From CAYZBM01 sp964476705 (GTDB lineage Bacteria; Pseudomonadota; Alphaproteobacteria; Rickettsiales; UBA6187): a stretch of 19,873 nucleotides of DNA. Below, one piece after another: positions 6,951-14,605 of this stretch. The translations under genes were made by a program, and so were the position numbers. The stretch lies in the NCBI GenBank assembly GCA_964476705.1, contig CAYZBM010000036.1, positions 1 through 19,873 on the forward strand, given 5' to 3'. A model generated the notes under the pieces. That model saw nothing but the letters and a program-made list of their open reading frames with translations, was not told the DNA's origin and did no database searches. The first letter of the stretch is position 1. Each line of letters opens with the position of its first letter.

Positions 6951-7849
6951 AGTTTATATCCTTTTAAAAAATCTTCGATTGCCATAATTTTTTTGCCTTC
7001 TCTTTGGATTATTTCCGGTTTAATAATTCCATCTTTAGCAGCTATAGTTAAACACTCATCAATAACCTGACCGGTAACATTATGAGCTAAATTACTGGTA
7101 TATTTTTCATAAGCAGCTTTTAATATTTTTATTCTCTCACCCCTAAACTTAAACCAAGCCCCAGGATAAGGATTAAAGCCCCTGATCAAATTATAAATAT
7201 CTTCTACTTTATTATCAAAATTTATTTCCGCTTCTTTTTTATCTATTTTTTTAGCATAACAGGCCAGAGAGTCATCTTGTTTAACTACTATATATTTATT
7301 TTCGGCAATTTGCTCTATAGCATTAATTAAAAGATTTGCGCCAATTTTAGCTAAAATATCATGAAGTTCTGAAGCATTCATATTGTCATTTATTTTTACT
7401 TCTTCTTTTAAAATCATGCCACCCGTATCTAAACCGGCTTCCATTTTCATGATCGTAATGCCGGTCACTTTATCTCCAGCTAAAATAGCTCTTTGGATTG
7501 GGGCTGCTCCTCGCCAACGGGGTAATAAAGATCCATGAATATTAATAAACAAAGCTGTACTTAAGAATTCTTGTGGAATAATTAAGCCATAAGCTGCAAC
7601 TATTACCAAGTCAGCTTTTAAATTTTTAAATATTTCAAGCTCTTCCTCAGATTTTAAACTCCTTGGAATTAACACTGGAATATTATTATTTTCGGCTAAA
7701 ATATGTACAGGTGACTTATTTATTTTTTGGCCCCGCCCTGCTTCTTTAGGATCCTTGGTATATACAGCAATAACATTTTTATTTTCTGCCAATAATTTTT
7801 GCAGAGCATGACATGCAAAATCAGGCGTTCCCATAAAAATAATTTTCAC
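6947..7849 (-). CDS. fmt: Methionyl-tRNA formyltransferase
   Basis: Fmt transfers a formyl group from 10-formyl-tetrahydrofolate to initiator Met-tRNA. The 300-residue protein has the catalytic module NIHGSLLPRWRGAAPIQ, with Asn103 and His105, and the partner Asp141 in MEAGLDTGG, equivalent to the Asn-His-Asp set of E. coli Fmt. A C-terminal tRNA-binding domain follows (from about 200, with NPYPGAWFKFRGERIKIL). The length is normal for the family. It lies 26 bases after def and overlaps pyrC by 4 bases, the widespread def-fmt arrangement. Formylation here and deformylation by the adjacent def form one cycle in translation initiation. Confidence 0.96.
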   Translation of the reverse strand: MKIIFMGTPDFACHALQKLLAENKNVIAVYTKDPKEAGRGQKINKSPVHILAENNNIPVLIPRSLKSEEELEIFKNLKADLVIVAAYGLIIPQEFLSTALFINIHGSLLPRWRGAAPIQRAILAGDKVTGITIMKMEAGLDTGGMILKEEVKINDNMNASELHDILAKIGANLLINAIEQIAENKYIVVKQDDSLACYAKKIDKKEAEINFDNKVEDIYNLIRGFNPYPGAWFKFRGERIKILKAAYEKYTSNLAHNVTGQVIDECLTIAAKDGIIKPEIIQREGKKIMAIEDFLKGYKL

Positions 7850-7875
7850 AATTTTAGACCCTTAATTAAAATTTA

Positions 7876-8385
7876 TTAATCAGAATTTTTTAATGCTAGT
7901 TTCTTAATTTTCTTAACCTTCCGCATAATAACATCACGTTTAAGTTTTGAGATATGATTAATAAAAACTATCCCATTTAAATGATCAATCTCATGTTGAA
8001 CGCAGGTAGCTAGCAGCTCATCACATTCCATAACTTGCTCTGCACCATTATAATCTAAATATTTAACTTTTACTATTTTAGGCCGAGTAACTAAAGCTCT
8101 TTGGTCAGGAAATGATAAACAACCTTCATCATAAATATTTTTTTCTTCTGAAGCCGATATTATTTCTGGATTAATTAAGTGATAAACTTTATCTGCAATT
8201 TCCATAACTAGAATTCTTTTATGTACTCCAACTTGTACTGCAGCTAAACCTACTCCTTCTTCATGCCGCATGGTCTCGACCATATCATCCATAAATTTCT
8301 GTAGTTTATCATCAATTTTAGTAACTTTTTCTGAACAGATTAATAATCTAGGATCTGGTGCGGTTACTAAAGGTAATATTGTCAT
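7876..8385 (-). CDS. def: Peptide deformylase
   Basis: Def removes the N-formyl group from nascent polypeptides. All three conserved motifs are present in the 169-residue protein: GVGLAAVQ (44-51), EGCLS (87-91, with metal ligand Cys89) and QHEIDH (130-135, with ligands His131 and His135 and catalytic Glu132). The first motif has Val50 where most family members have Pro or Ile, a mild variation in the S1' wall. The start ATG overlaps the stop of gltX as ATGA, so the gene is translationally coupled to it, and fmt follows 26 bases later. Confidence 0.95.
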   Translation of the reverse strand: MTILPLVTAPDPRLLICSEKVTKIDDKLQKFMDDMVETMRHEEGVGLAAVQVGVHKRILVMEIADKVYHLINPEIISASEEKNIYDEGCLSFPDQRALVTRPKIVKVKYLDYNGAEQVMECDELLATCVQHEIDHLNGIVFINHISKLKRDVIMRKVKKIKKLALKNSD

Positions 8386-9752
8386 ATTTTTACCCTTTCT
8401 ATAATTTCATTTTTACCTAATATTTCCATAACTTCAAACATGCTTGGTGACATATGAGAACCAGTTATACAAGCCCGAAGTGGCGACATAATTTGATTTA
8501 ATTTTAAACTATGGATTTCAGAAAATTTACGTAAATTTTCCTCTAAGCTAGTTTTGTTCCACTCATTGATAGTTTTTAATAACTCTAAAAGCTGTGGTAA
8601 AATATCTTTAGCATCCATAATATCTTTTTGCGCTTTATCGGTAATATTTTTAGGTTTTGATATATAAAATAATGAATTATCAGCAAGTTCTTTAATAGTT
8701 TTTGCTCTTTGTTTTAACTCTTTTATACCTTGAAGTAATCTATTTTGAGACAACTCATCAATATTAGTTTCTAATTGCGCTAAAACTAAATCAAGTAAAA
8801 TTTTATCTTCCGTTTGTTTGATATAATGAGAATTTAAGGAATTTAATTTATCAAAATCAAATCTTGCTGCCGACTTTCCTATATTTTCTAAGTTAAACCA
8901 ACTTATCGCTTGTTCATCATCAATAATTTCATCATTACCATGACTCCAACCTAAACGTAATAAATAATTCCGTAAAGCATTTGGTAGATATCCCATATCC
9001 TTATAAGCATCAACACCAACCGCGCCATGTCTTTTAGACATTTTAGCGCCATCCATCCCATGAATAAGTGGTATATGAGCGAAGATTGGCACCTCCCAAC
9101 CTAAAGCATCATAAATTACTTTTTGTCTAAAAGCGTTAGTTAGATGATCATCACCTCTAATAATGTGAGTTACTTTCATATCATGATCATCAGCAACCAC
9201 AGCTAACATATAAGTTGGAGTACCATCGCTACGGAGCACTACAAAATCATCTAAAGTTTCATTAGATACTTCAACTTTACCTTGTACCTTATCATAGATA
9301 ATAGTTTTGCCAGTTAGTGGAGCTTTAATTCTAACTACCGGCTTTACATCTTTGGGTGCTAATTTAGGATCCTTATCCCGCCAAATTCTAGGATATAGAA
9401 ATGAAGTTTTATTTTTTACCGCTTCAGCTCTTAAAGCATCAAGTTCCGCAGGGCTTGTATAACAATAATAAGCTTGGCCCTTATCTAACAACATTTGAAC
9501 TACTTCAGCATGTCTTTTTTGATTATCAGATTGTAATACATAATTATCATTATGATTTAGACCCAGCCAAGAAAGTCCACTAAAGATAGCATCTATTGCT
9601 GGTTTTGTGGAACGGGCTTTATCAGTATCTTCAATTCTAAGTAAGAACTTACCGTTATTTGCCTTGGCGAAAAGCCAGTTAAATAATGCAGTTCTTGCCG
9701 AACCTATATGTAAAAATCCAGTAGGTGATGGGGCAAATCTTGTGATAACCAT
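8382..9752 (-). CDS. gltX: Glutamate--tRNA ligase
   Basis: This class I aminoacyl-tRNA synthetase charges tRNA-Glu. The Rossmann-fold motif FAPSPTGFLHIGSARTA starts at residue 6 and the second signature AKMSKRHG lies near 237, followed by an all-helical anticodon-binding C-terminus. The total is 456 residues. I prefer the ATG at 9752, which has GGAA 9 bases upstream. A TTG at 9767 would add MEIDK but has no clear ribosome-binding site. Rickettsiales commonly have two gltX paralogues, one often non-discriminating because GlnRS is absent. Which one this is cannot be decided here. It heads the gltX-def-fmt-pyrC-yidD-pirin run and is divergent from comEC. Confidence 0.95.
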   Translation of the reverse strand: MVITRFAPSPTGFLHIGSARTALFNWLFAKANNGKFLLRIEDTDKARSTKPAIDAIFSGLSWLGLNHNDNYVLQSDNQKRHAEVVQMLLDKGQAYYCYTSPAELDALRAEAVKNKTSFLYPRIWRDKDPKLAPKDVKPVVRIKAPLTGKTIIYDKVQGKVEVSNETLDDFVVLRSDGTPTYMLAVVADDHDMKVTHIIRGDDHLTNAFRQKVIYDALGWEVPIFAHIPLIHGMDGAKMSKRHGAVGVDAYKDMGYLPNALRNYLLRLGWSHGNDEIIDDEQAISWFNLENIGKSAARFDFDKLNSLNSHYIKQTEDKILLDLVLAQLETNIDELSQNRLLQGIKELKQRAKTIKELADNSLFYISKPKNITDKAQKDIMDAKDILPQLLELLKTINEWNKTSLEENLRKFSEIHSLKLNQIMSPLRACITGSHMSPSMFEVMEILGKNEIIERVKI

Positions 9753-9798
9753 TTTATCTATTTCCAATATTTTGTTATTTTTTTATTACTTTTTTATA

Positions 9799-9827
9799 TT
9801 GTATATATAGCAAAGTTCTACTATAAA
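9799..9827 (+). promoter_or_regulatory. Promoter of comEC
   Basis: TTGTAT (9799-9804) and TATAAA (9822-9827) are 17 bases apart in the 100-bp divergent gap between gltX and comEC. Transcription would start near 9834 and leave a leader of about 40 nt. Confidence 0.55.
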
Positions 9828-9876
9828 ATAAAGATAAAGCCGGATTAAAAGCAAACTTTAAATATTTTATCTCCCT

Positions 9877-11994
9877 ATGTTAGGAAAACCGGCTATAACA
9901 TCCAAAATAATTACAGTTTATTGGCAAAAATTCAAAGAGCTTTTAAGCCTTGAAAGCCTACAATTATTCCTATTTTTACCCTGGTTTATGGCTGGAGGGA
10001 TAATTTTTTATTTTGTAAATGACTATGATTTTAACTTATATATTTTAATTTCCACAATTTTAATAGCTTTAATTTTTACATATTTTCTTCATAGAAACTT
10101 TTTATTACTGTGGCTTGGTTTATTTATTATTTTTTTTCTTTTAGGAATTACCTGTATAGTACTCAAAGCTAATTTAATTAAAGAACCAATTTTAAAGCAC
10201 AAAATTAACAACGCTTACATTACCTGCGTCATCAAAAAAATTGAACTAAGACCAGAAAAATATCGCTTAACAATAAGTGACATAGTAATCCCGCATTTAA
10301 AAGCCAAAGATACACCGAAAAATATTTATATTTATTTAAAAGACCAAGATCAAAAACTAAATATTGGCGATCTAGTCAAATTTAAAGCCGTGCTATATCC
10401 CTTACAATTGCCGCTTATCCCCGGAGGATATGATAGTAGAATTGATGCTTATTTTAATCAGGTAGGAGCCATAGGTTTTAACTCCGAACCAATAAAAATC
10501 ATCGCGCATAAAAAACAAATTACTATTTTAAATATTATTAATAATTTCCGTAATGATTTAAGTAAAAAATTATTTGCCTTAATGGATCATGAAGGAGCCA
10601 GCATCACAATAGCGCTATTAGTTGGTGATCAAGGAGCTATATACCAAAAAGACTATCAAACTATGAGAAATAGTGGCCTGGCGCATATTTTATCAATATC
10701 CGGTATGCATTTATCATTAGTGGCTATAATAGTTTTTTATTTAAGTCGTTTATTTTTAGCCTTAATTCCAAAAATTAATCTACATTATAATATTAAAGCA
10801 ATAGCTGCCTTTATCGCTTTAGTTATCAGTTTTATCTATTTAATTTTCGCAGGCTACCCTATTCCTGCAATTAGGGCTTTTATCATGACAGCCTTAGTGC
10901 TTATCGCCATAATGCTGGACATCAAAGCAACCCCAATTCGCTCACTAACCTTAGCTATTATAATTATTTTATTATTTCAGCCAGAAGCAGTTATCTCGGC
11001 AAGTTTTCAAATGTCAGCCGCCGCCGTAGTGGTTTTAGTTACAGGTTATGATTATTTAAAAAAATATAGTAAAAAATCAATTGATCAAAGTTTATTATAT
11101 AAAATCTTTAATTATTTTTTACTGCTGATTTTTTCCTCAATTTTAGCAACCTTAGCCACCAGCGCTTATAGTATCTATAGCTTCAAACAATATTCTAATG
11201 TAGCAGTATTAGCTAATTTAGTGGCGATACCACTTAGTTCTTTTGTAATAATGCCATTAATCTTAATGAGCTTATTTTTACTACCATTTACTCATTCATA
11301 TATTACAAATTTAGTTTTAGATTTTGCTGAATTTTCGATTTTTCTTTTAATGCGCTGGGGTGAATATGTAAGCACTCTTCCCTTTGCTAAAACCAGTTAT
11401 ACCCAAATAAGTGATGGAGCAATTATTATAATAACTATTGGCGGATTATTATTATGTCTACTTAAAACCAAATTAAGATTAAGCGGTTTGCTTTTAATTA
11501 TAATTGGCTTAATTTATAATTTAAAGCCTGCACAATTGCCGGATATTATTATAGGAGAAAATGGCAAAATTTTTGCCCTAAAAGACGAGCATAATAATTT
11601 AATATTTTCTAGTAAAAATATCCCCACAATAATTCAAAATAGTTGGCCAATTTTAGATAAAAATAATAATAAACTTAAAACTATTTACGGTTATAAGAGC
11701 AATTATTTTAGCTGCACAAATAATGGTTGCACTTTTAAAAAAAATAACAAAACTGTGCTTATTGCAACACATCAGAGTTTTTTAGATAAAATAGGACAAA
11801 AAAATGAAGTTTTTAATCTACTTATAAATTTAATTCCCTATAGCTACTATAATTATGATAGTGAAAATAAAATGATAAATAATTTTTATACTCATAAATG
11901 CGGAAGTGTGGCAATTTATTTTACTAAAGGAACTAAAGAATTAAAAATAACTAGTGCAAAGGGCCAAAAACGGCATAAACCCTGGGAAATATAG
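9877..11994 (+). CDS. comEC: ComEC/Rec2-family competence channel protein
   Basis: This is a 705-residue polytopic inner-membrane protein. An N-terminal hydrophobic hairpin is followed by a soluble OB-like segment (about 100-210, with LNIGDLVKFKAVLYPLQLPL and PGGYD). Then come ALLVGDQGAI (about 245) and the hallmark HILSISGMHLSLV (about 270-282) that opens the multi-helix competence domain. ComEC carries single-stranded DNA across the inner membrane during transformation. After the last helix (about 555) there is only a short soluble tail. I see no HxHxDH motif, so the C-terminal metallo-beta-lactamase domain found in many Gram-positive ComEC proteins is absent. No strong Shine-Dalgarno sequence precedes the ATG. 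It is the only competence gene in the window. Confidence 0.88.
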   Translation: MLGKPAITSKIITVYWQKFKELLSLESLQLFLFLPWFMAGGIIFYFVNDYDFNLYILISTILIALIFTYFLHRNFLLLWLGLFIIFFLLGITCIVLKANLIKEPILKHKINNAYITCVIKKIELRPEKYRLTISDIVIPHLKAKDTPKNIYIYLKDQDQKLNIGDLVKFKAVLYPLQLPLIPGGYDSRIDAYFNQVGAIGFNSEPIKIIAHKKQITILNIINNFRNDLSKKLFALMDHEGASITIALLVGDQGAIYQKDYQTMRNSGLAHILSISGMHLSLVAIIVFYLSRLFLALIPKINLHYNIKAIAAFIALVISFIYLIFAGYPIPAIRAFIMTALVLIAIMLDIKATPIRSLTLAIIIILLFQPEAVISASFQMSAAAVVVLVTGYDYLKKYSKKSIDQSLLYKIFNYFLLLIFSSILATLATSAYSIYSFKQYSNVAVLANLVAIPLSSFVIMPLILMSLFLLPFTHSYITNLVLDFAEFSIFLLMRWGEYVSTLPFAKTSYTQISDGAIIIITIGGLLLCLLKTKLRLSGLLLIIIGLIYNLKPAQLPDIIIGENGKIFALKDEHNNLIFSSKNIPTIIQNSWPILDKNNNKLKTIYGYKSNYFSCTNNGCTFKKNNKTVLIATHQSFLDKIGQKNEVFNLLINLIPYSYYNYDSENKMINNFYTHKCGSVAIYFTKGTKELKITSAKGQKRHKPWEI

Positions 11995-12114
11995 CAAAAG
12001 CTAGCGTAAAAAAGATTGTTTACTCTATATAAGTGCTAGCACATAATTATGAAGAAATTATTACAATTTCAAAAATAAATAGCCTAATTATGCAAATAAT
12101 TCTCTGTACCTTAC

Positions 12115-12143
12115 TTGACTGTCTATGTTACAATTTAAATTAT
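12115..12143 (+). promoter_or_regulatory. Candidate promoter for the orphan gene pair
   Basis: TTGACT (12115-12120) and AATTAT (12138-12143) are 17 bases apart, upstream of the gene at 12207. The -35 is near-consensus and the -10 weaker. The rest of the 212-base gap after comEC (11995-12206) is very AT-rich, with short A/T palindromes and no clear terminator. Confidence 0.45.
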
Positions 12144-12206
12144 GAGATATAAAATTAAAAACTTAAGAATTAAAGTTAATTTTTTAAAAGGTTAGGTATT
12201 TATCAT

Positions 12207-12431
12207 ATGAGCATAACTAGCACCATATCAGATAGGGTTTATGAGAAGGGTCTACTTGATTCTAAATTACAAAAAAGTGGGCCTCAAAGTAGATTAATGG
12301 AGGCTCATCTAAGTAGTCAGCAACTAGCAGTCTTTAAAGGTATAGGGATAGAATTAAACAATCCCGCAGTAGCAAGTCAAGTGAACGGAACAAGTGTTGA
12401 CAACGGTAAACATGGTGGTATAACCAGATAG
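12207..12431 (+). CDS. Small orphan protein ending in GGITR
   Basis: I do not recognise this 74-residue protein. It is hydrophilic with no membrane segment or signal peptide, rich in Ser, Gln and Gly, with a central amphipathic stretch (SRLMEAHLSSQQLAVFKGI). The last residues, HGGITR, resemble the GGISR end of the unrelated, longer protein encoded at 13064-14092. A C-terminal secretion or recognition signal is one possible reason. A promoter candidate at 12115 and a weak AGG about 10 bases before the ATG support expression. It lies 48 bases before the next plus-strand gene and probably shares its transcript. Confidence 0.6.
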   Translation: MSITSTISDRVYEKGLLDSKLQKSGPQSRLMEAHLSSQQLAVFKGIGIELNNPAVASQVNGTSVDNGKHGGITR

Positions 12432-12479
12432 TAGTTAAATTAATTGCTAGTTGTTTTAGTTACCTTATAATTAAAGAAA

Positions 12480-12992
12480 ATGCCGGTGGACAAAAGTACT
12501 GAGATAAAGCCTATCCCCTTAAATTTTTATAGTGCAAAACCCTGGCTTAAAAGTCTAGTACTGCATTATGTCGAAACTCATCAATTATTACCAGCTGGTG
12601 TTTTAATGGTACCTCTTGCTTCTTTAACTAGAGCTATTGAGAATGTAATTAATATTTACGGTAACTTCCCCCAATCAACTTATCAGTTTTTAAAGCAAAC
12701 TATTAATCCGCTTTTTGAGCCTAATGAATATTACAATACTATTTACTTAAAATTAAAAGAAATTGCCGCTGATGAAAATCGGCCAAATTTTTATATATTA
12801 GCCGAAAGCCTATTATATTTAAGAAGATTATTTGAAAAAGATACAGAGTTTTTAGAAGATAGTTTTTCTACTGAATTATCATTACTTCCCGGCACTCCCG
12901 AAGAACAAGTACAAAATTTAAGTATCGCCCTGCATAACATAACCAAAGTGCATGTTAACCAGATAGTTAAAATGATCAGAGCAATGATCTAA
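12480..12992 (+). CDS. Orphan helical protein of unknown function
   Basis: This 170-residue soluble protein has no recognisable family. It appears mostly alpha-helical, with amphipathic segments such as NFYILAESLLYLRRLFEKDTEF (by position about 99-120) and a C-terminal helix (LSIALHNITKVHVNQIVKMI, about 147-166). There is no signal peptide or obvious transmembrane helix, although the stretch around LPAGVLMVPLASL (37-49) is moderately hydrophobic. The amino-acid makeup is that of a real protein rather than a chance reading frame. The ribosome-binding site is weak (AAAG). It probably forms a two-gene unit with the 74-residue protein, between comEC and the repeat-containing gene on the other strand. 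The function is not inferred. Confidence 0.65.
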   Translation: MPVDKSTEIKPIPLNFYSAKPWLKSLVLHYVETHQLLPAGVLMVPLASLTRAIENVINIYGNFPQSTYQFLKQTINPLFEPNEYYNTIYLKLKEIAADENRPNFYILAESLLYLRRLFEKDTEFLEDSFSTELSLLPGTPEEQVQNLSIALHNITKVHVNQIVKMIRAMI

Positions 12993-13063
12993 CTTGAAAA
13001 AATATAAATCAGCAAAAGATACTACTCTACAGTTTGGCTATAGTAGTAGCTGTAGGGTTATGA

Positions 13064-14092
13064 TTATCTACTAATTCCACCCGACGGCTGATGAGTCTGA
13101 GTAGCAGTCTGAGTGAGAACGGCATTTTGTGCGCTTTCGTTAACTAAGTTGCTTAAGTTATTATCTATTTCTGCTTTAGGTTTCTGGTTGGCCTCATTAG
13201 ACATCAGTGATCCACCTCCTGCTTTAGGTAATGGCTCAACAGCATCATGAGCACCTGCGGCTGCAGTTGTAGAAGCAGCTGTTGCAGGAGTATCTGTTTT
13301 AGATTTTTTATCCTCTGTCCACTCCTGTAAGCCATCATAAACTTCTGTAAGTATTACTATATTCCCCATGCTATCCACAATACAAGCACGCTCATAACAA
13401 GAACCTGCTTTAACACTAGCATCAGTACTGCTCATATAGGATAAACCTTTGGAATCTAAAAATTCCTGCGGGACAACTATCTCGTCTTTCGGGACATCCA
13501 TATGGCCGTCACCCATCCAATGCATATGCAGTTTAACACCATATTTCGTACTATTGCTAACCCATATATCCTGTTGATCTAGAAAAGGCCTATTTTTTTT
13601 ATTATTTATTTCTTCTTGGGAGTGGTCAGCTGCATCACCCACGACGTATTCGCTTTTGTTTTTTTTGTTAGAAATAGTATACATACTAGGAGTTACACGA
13701 TTTGATAAAAAACCCCCGTCAGGTGCTTTACCTACTCCGGCTGCAGGTACATTACCTGCATATGCTACGGCTGCAGATGCATTATCTACATATGCATTAC
13801 CTGCATATGCATTATCTGCATATGCATTACCTACATATGCATTATCTGCATATGCATTACCTACATATGCATTATCTGCATATACTACGTCTGCATATAC
13901 TACGTCTGCATGGTTTTTTGATGGAGTAGTTCCACCTATAGGCAGTCCATCTTGCAAATTTTGCTTAGTTGTTTCTGGTTTGTTAAATAAAAAACTTTTG
14001 ATTATTGCCCATAGGCTTGCTGGAGGTGCTATTGATTCGTTCTCTTCTTCTTTAACTTCTTGAATTGGATTTAATCCTTTTTCATTAGACAT
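13064..14092 (-). CDS. Repeat-containing orphan protein with Ala/Ser/Thr-rich tail ending in GGISR
   Basis: This is a 342-residue hydrophilic protein of unknown function. I use the ATG at 14092 (MSNEKGLNP) because GGAG sits 9 bases upstream. The in-frame ATG at 14107 would place that GGAG inside the coding region. In order it has an acidic N-terminus with one short hydrophobic patch (LWAIIKSFLF, about 28-37) and a pentapeptide-repeat tract of type NAYAD/NAYVG (about 62-115). A compact central domain follows (about 170-262, with IWVSNSTKYGVKLHMHWMG and CYERACIVDSMGNIVILTEVY), and then a disordered Ala/Thr/Gln-rich tail. There is no signal peptide. Low-complexity linkers, an orphan domain and the GGISR end suggest a secreted or effector-like protein, but this is inference. 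It is convergent with the two orphan genes and upstream of it lies a 500-base repeat-bearing gap. Confidence 0.7.
   Translation of the reverse strand: MSNEKGLNPIQEVKEEENESIAPPASLWAIIKSFLFNKPETTKQNLQDGLPIGGTTPSKNHADVVYADVVYADNAYVGNAYADNAYVGNAYADNAYAGNAYVDNASAAVAYAGNVPAAGVGKAPDGGFLSNRVTPSMYTISNKKNKSEYVVGDAADHSQEEINNKKNRPFLDQQDIWVSNSTKYGVKLHMHWMGDGHMDVPKDEIVVPQEFLDSKGLSYMSSTDASVKAGSCYERACIVDSMGNIVILTEVYDGLQEWTEDKKSKTDTPATAASTTAAAGAHDAVEPLPKAGGGSLMSNEANQKPKAEIDNNLSNLVNESAQNAVLTQTATQTHQPSGGISR
13748..13909 (-). repeat. In-frame 15-bp tandem repeat (pentapeptide NAY[AV][DG])
   Basis: About ten units of 15 bp encode alternating NAYAD and NAYVG pentapeptides, giving a 30-bp higher-order period in the best-conserved part (about 13790-13880). 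Units degenerate at both ends (DVVYA on one side, NASAA and VAYAG on the other). The core DNA contains the perfect palindrome TGCATATGCA. Because the unit is a multiple of three, gain or loss of copies keeps the reading frame. Confidence 0.85.
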
Positions 14093-14285
14093 ACAACTAA
14101 TCTCCATAAATCATTAAAAATACTATTTAAGCATAGGTAATTATATCTTTAATTATTTAACAAACAGTTAATGAGATTTTAGATTCTTTATATTTAAAAT
14201 AATTACTAGGAACCTTAAGATTTCTCTAGTTTTTAGGCTAAAATTAGGTTAATTTTGAGCTAGTTTTTAATAATTAAGGTTAGGT

Positions 14286-14306
14286 AAACATAAATAGTAT
14301 TATAAG
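14286..14306. repeat. 21-bp fragment of the TATAGTA-ended MITE family
   Basis: Positions 14286-14306 are identical to 3872-3892 inside MITE copy B. The identity stops exactly where the 26-bp terminal repeat of the next element begins (14307). Confidence 0.5.
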
Positions 14307-14560
14307 CTTAGTACTGGACATAAATCTTAACGCGAATAAAAATTAATACAATCAATAATGTTACCTTAAGGAAAAATTGACGGAAACTAAGTAAATCCCT
14401 CCAATCCGCATACCGCCCCCGATCAAGTCGGGAACCGAATTAGTGAACTTATACAGGGATGACGTTTTTTGCAAACTTTGCGGAAAAATAGCAATTTAGA
14501 TGTTTATATTAGTAGTTATTTAGTTATTAAATTACGTTAAGATTTATGTCCAGTACCAAG
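14307..14560. repeat. Second MITE-like element with 26-bp terminal inverted repeats
   Basis: The ends 14307-14332 and 14535-14560 are inverted repeats with one mismatch in 26 bp. The inner 22 (14311-14332 and 14535-14556, starting GTACTGGACATAAATC) are perfect. The 254-bp element has no open reading frame. Its centre holds a nested palindrome: ATCCCT (14395-14400) with AGGGAT (14455-14460), and inside it CCCGA-TCAAG-TCGGG (14418-14432), resembling the CATCCC-type palindromic repeats of alphaproteobacteria. No clear target-site duplication is visible and the transposase family is unknown to me. Outside this element the gap 14093-14605 is AT-rich, with no gene seen. Confidence 0.7.
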
Positions 14561-14605
14561 GTTTGCTTTTTAAACCGGGTTGAGAATTTTTTTAACATTA
14601 TAGTC

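Noticed and set aside
11995..12100. GCTAGC repeats and A/T palindromes after comEC as a terminator or regulatory site
   Set aside because: The arms are short, overlapping and A/T-only. Nothing separates them from chance in such AT-rich DNA.
13021..13055. Hairpins between the convergent orphan genes as a terminator
   Set aside because: ACTACT/AGTAGT and CTACAG/CTGTAG offer only short alternative stems, and no T-run follows on either strand.
13748..13909. Possible CRISPR array
   Set aside because: Units are contiguous 15-mers with no unique spacers and are in frame within a coding sequence.
13656..14063. Long plus-strand open frame (135 codons) and a second one at 13702-13929 with LHMHY repeats
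   Set aside because: Both lie antisense to the 13064-14092 gene and are kept open only by the palindromic 15-bp repeat. No ribosome-binding site or folded-protein composition is evident.
12207..14092. Toxin-antitoxin or defence module
   Set aside because: No nuclease, DNA-binding, kinase or membrane-pore motif is visible in any of the three proteins, and the size and orientation pattern is not that of a known module.
14561..14605. Right-hand remainder of the interrupted first-family MITE
   Set aside because: Only CATTATAG and a T-rich stretch resemble the expected continuation, which is too little to call.
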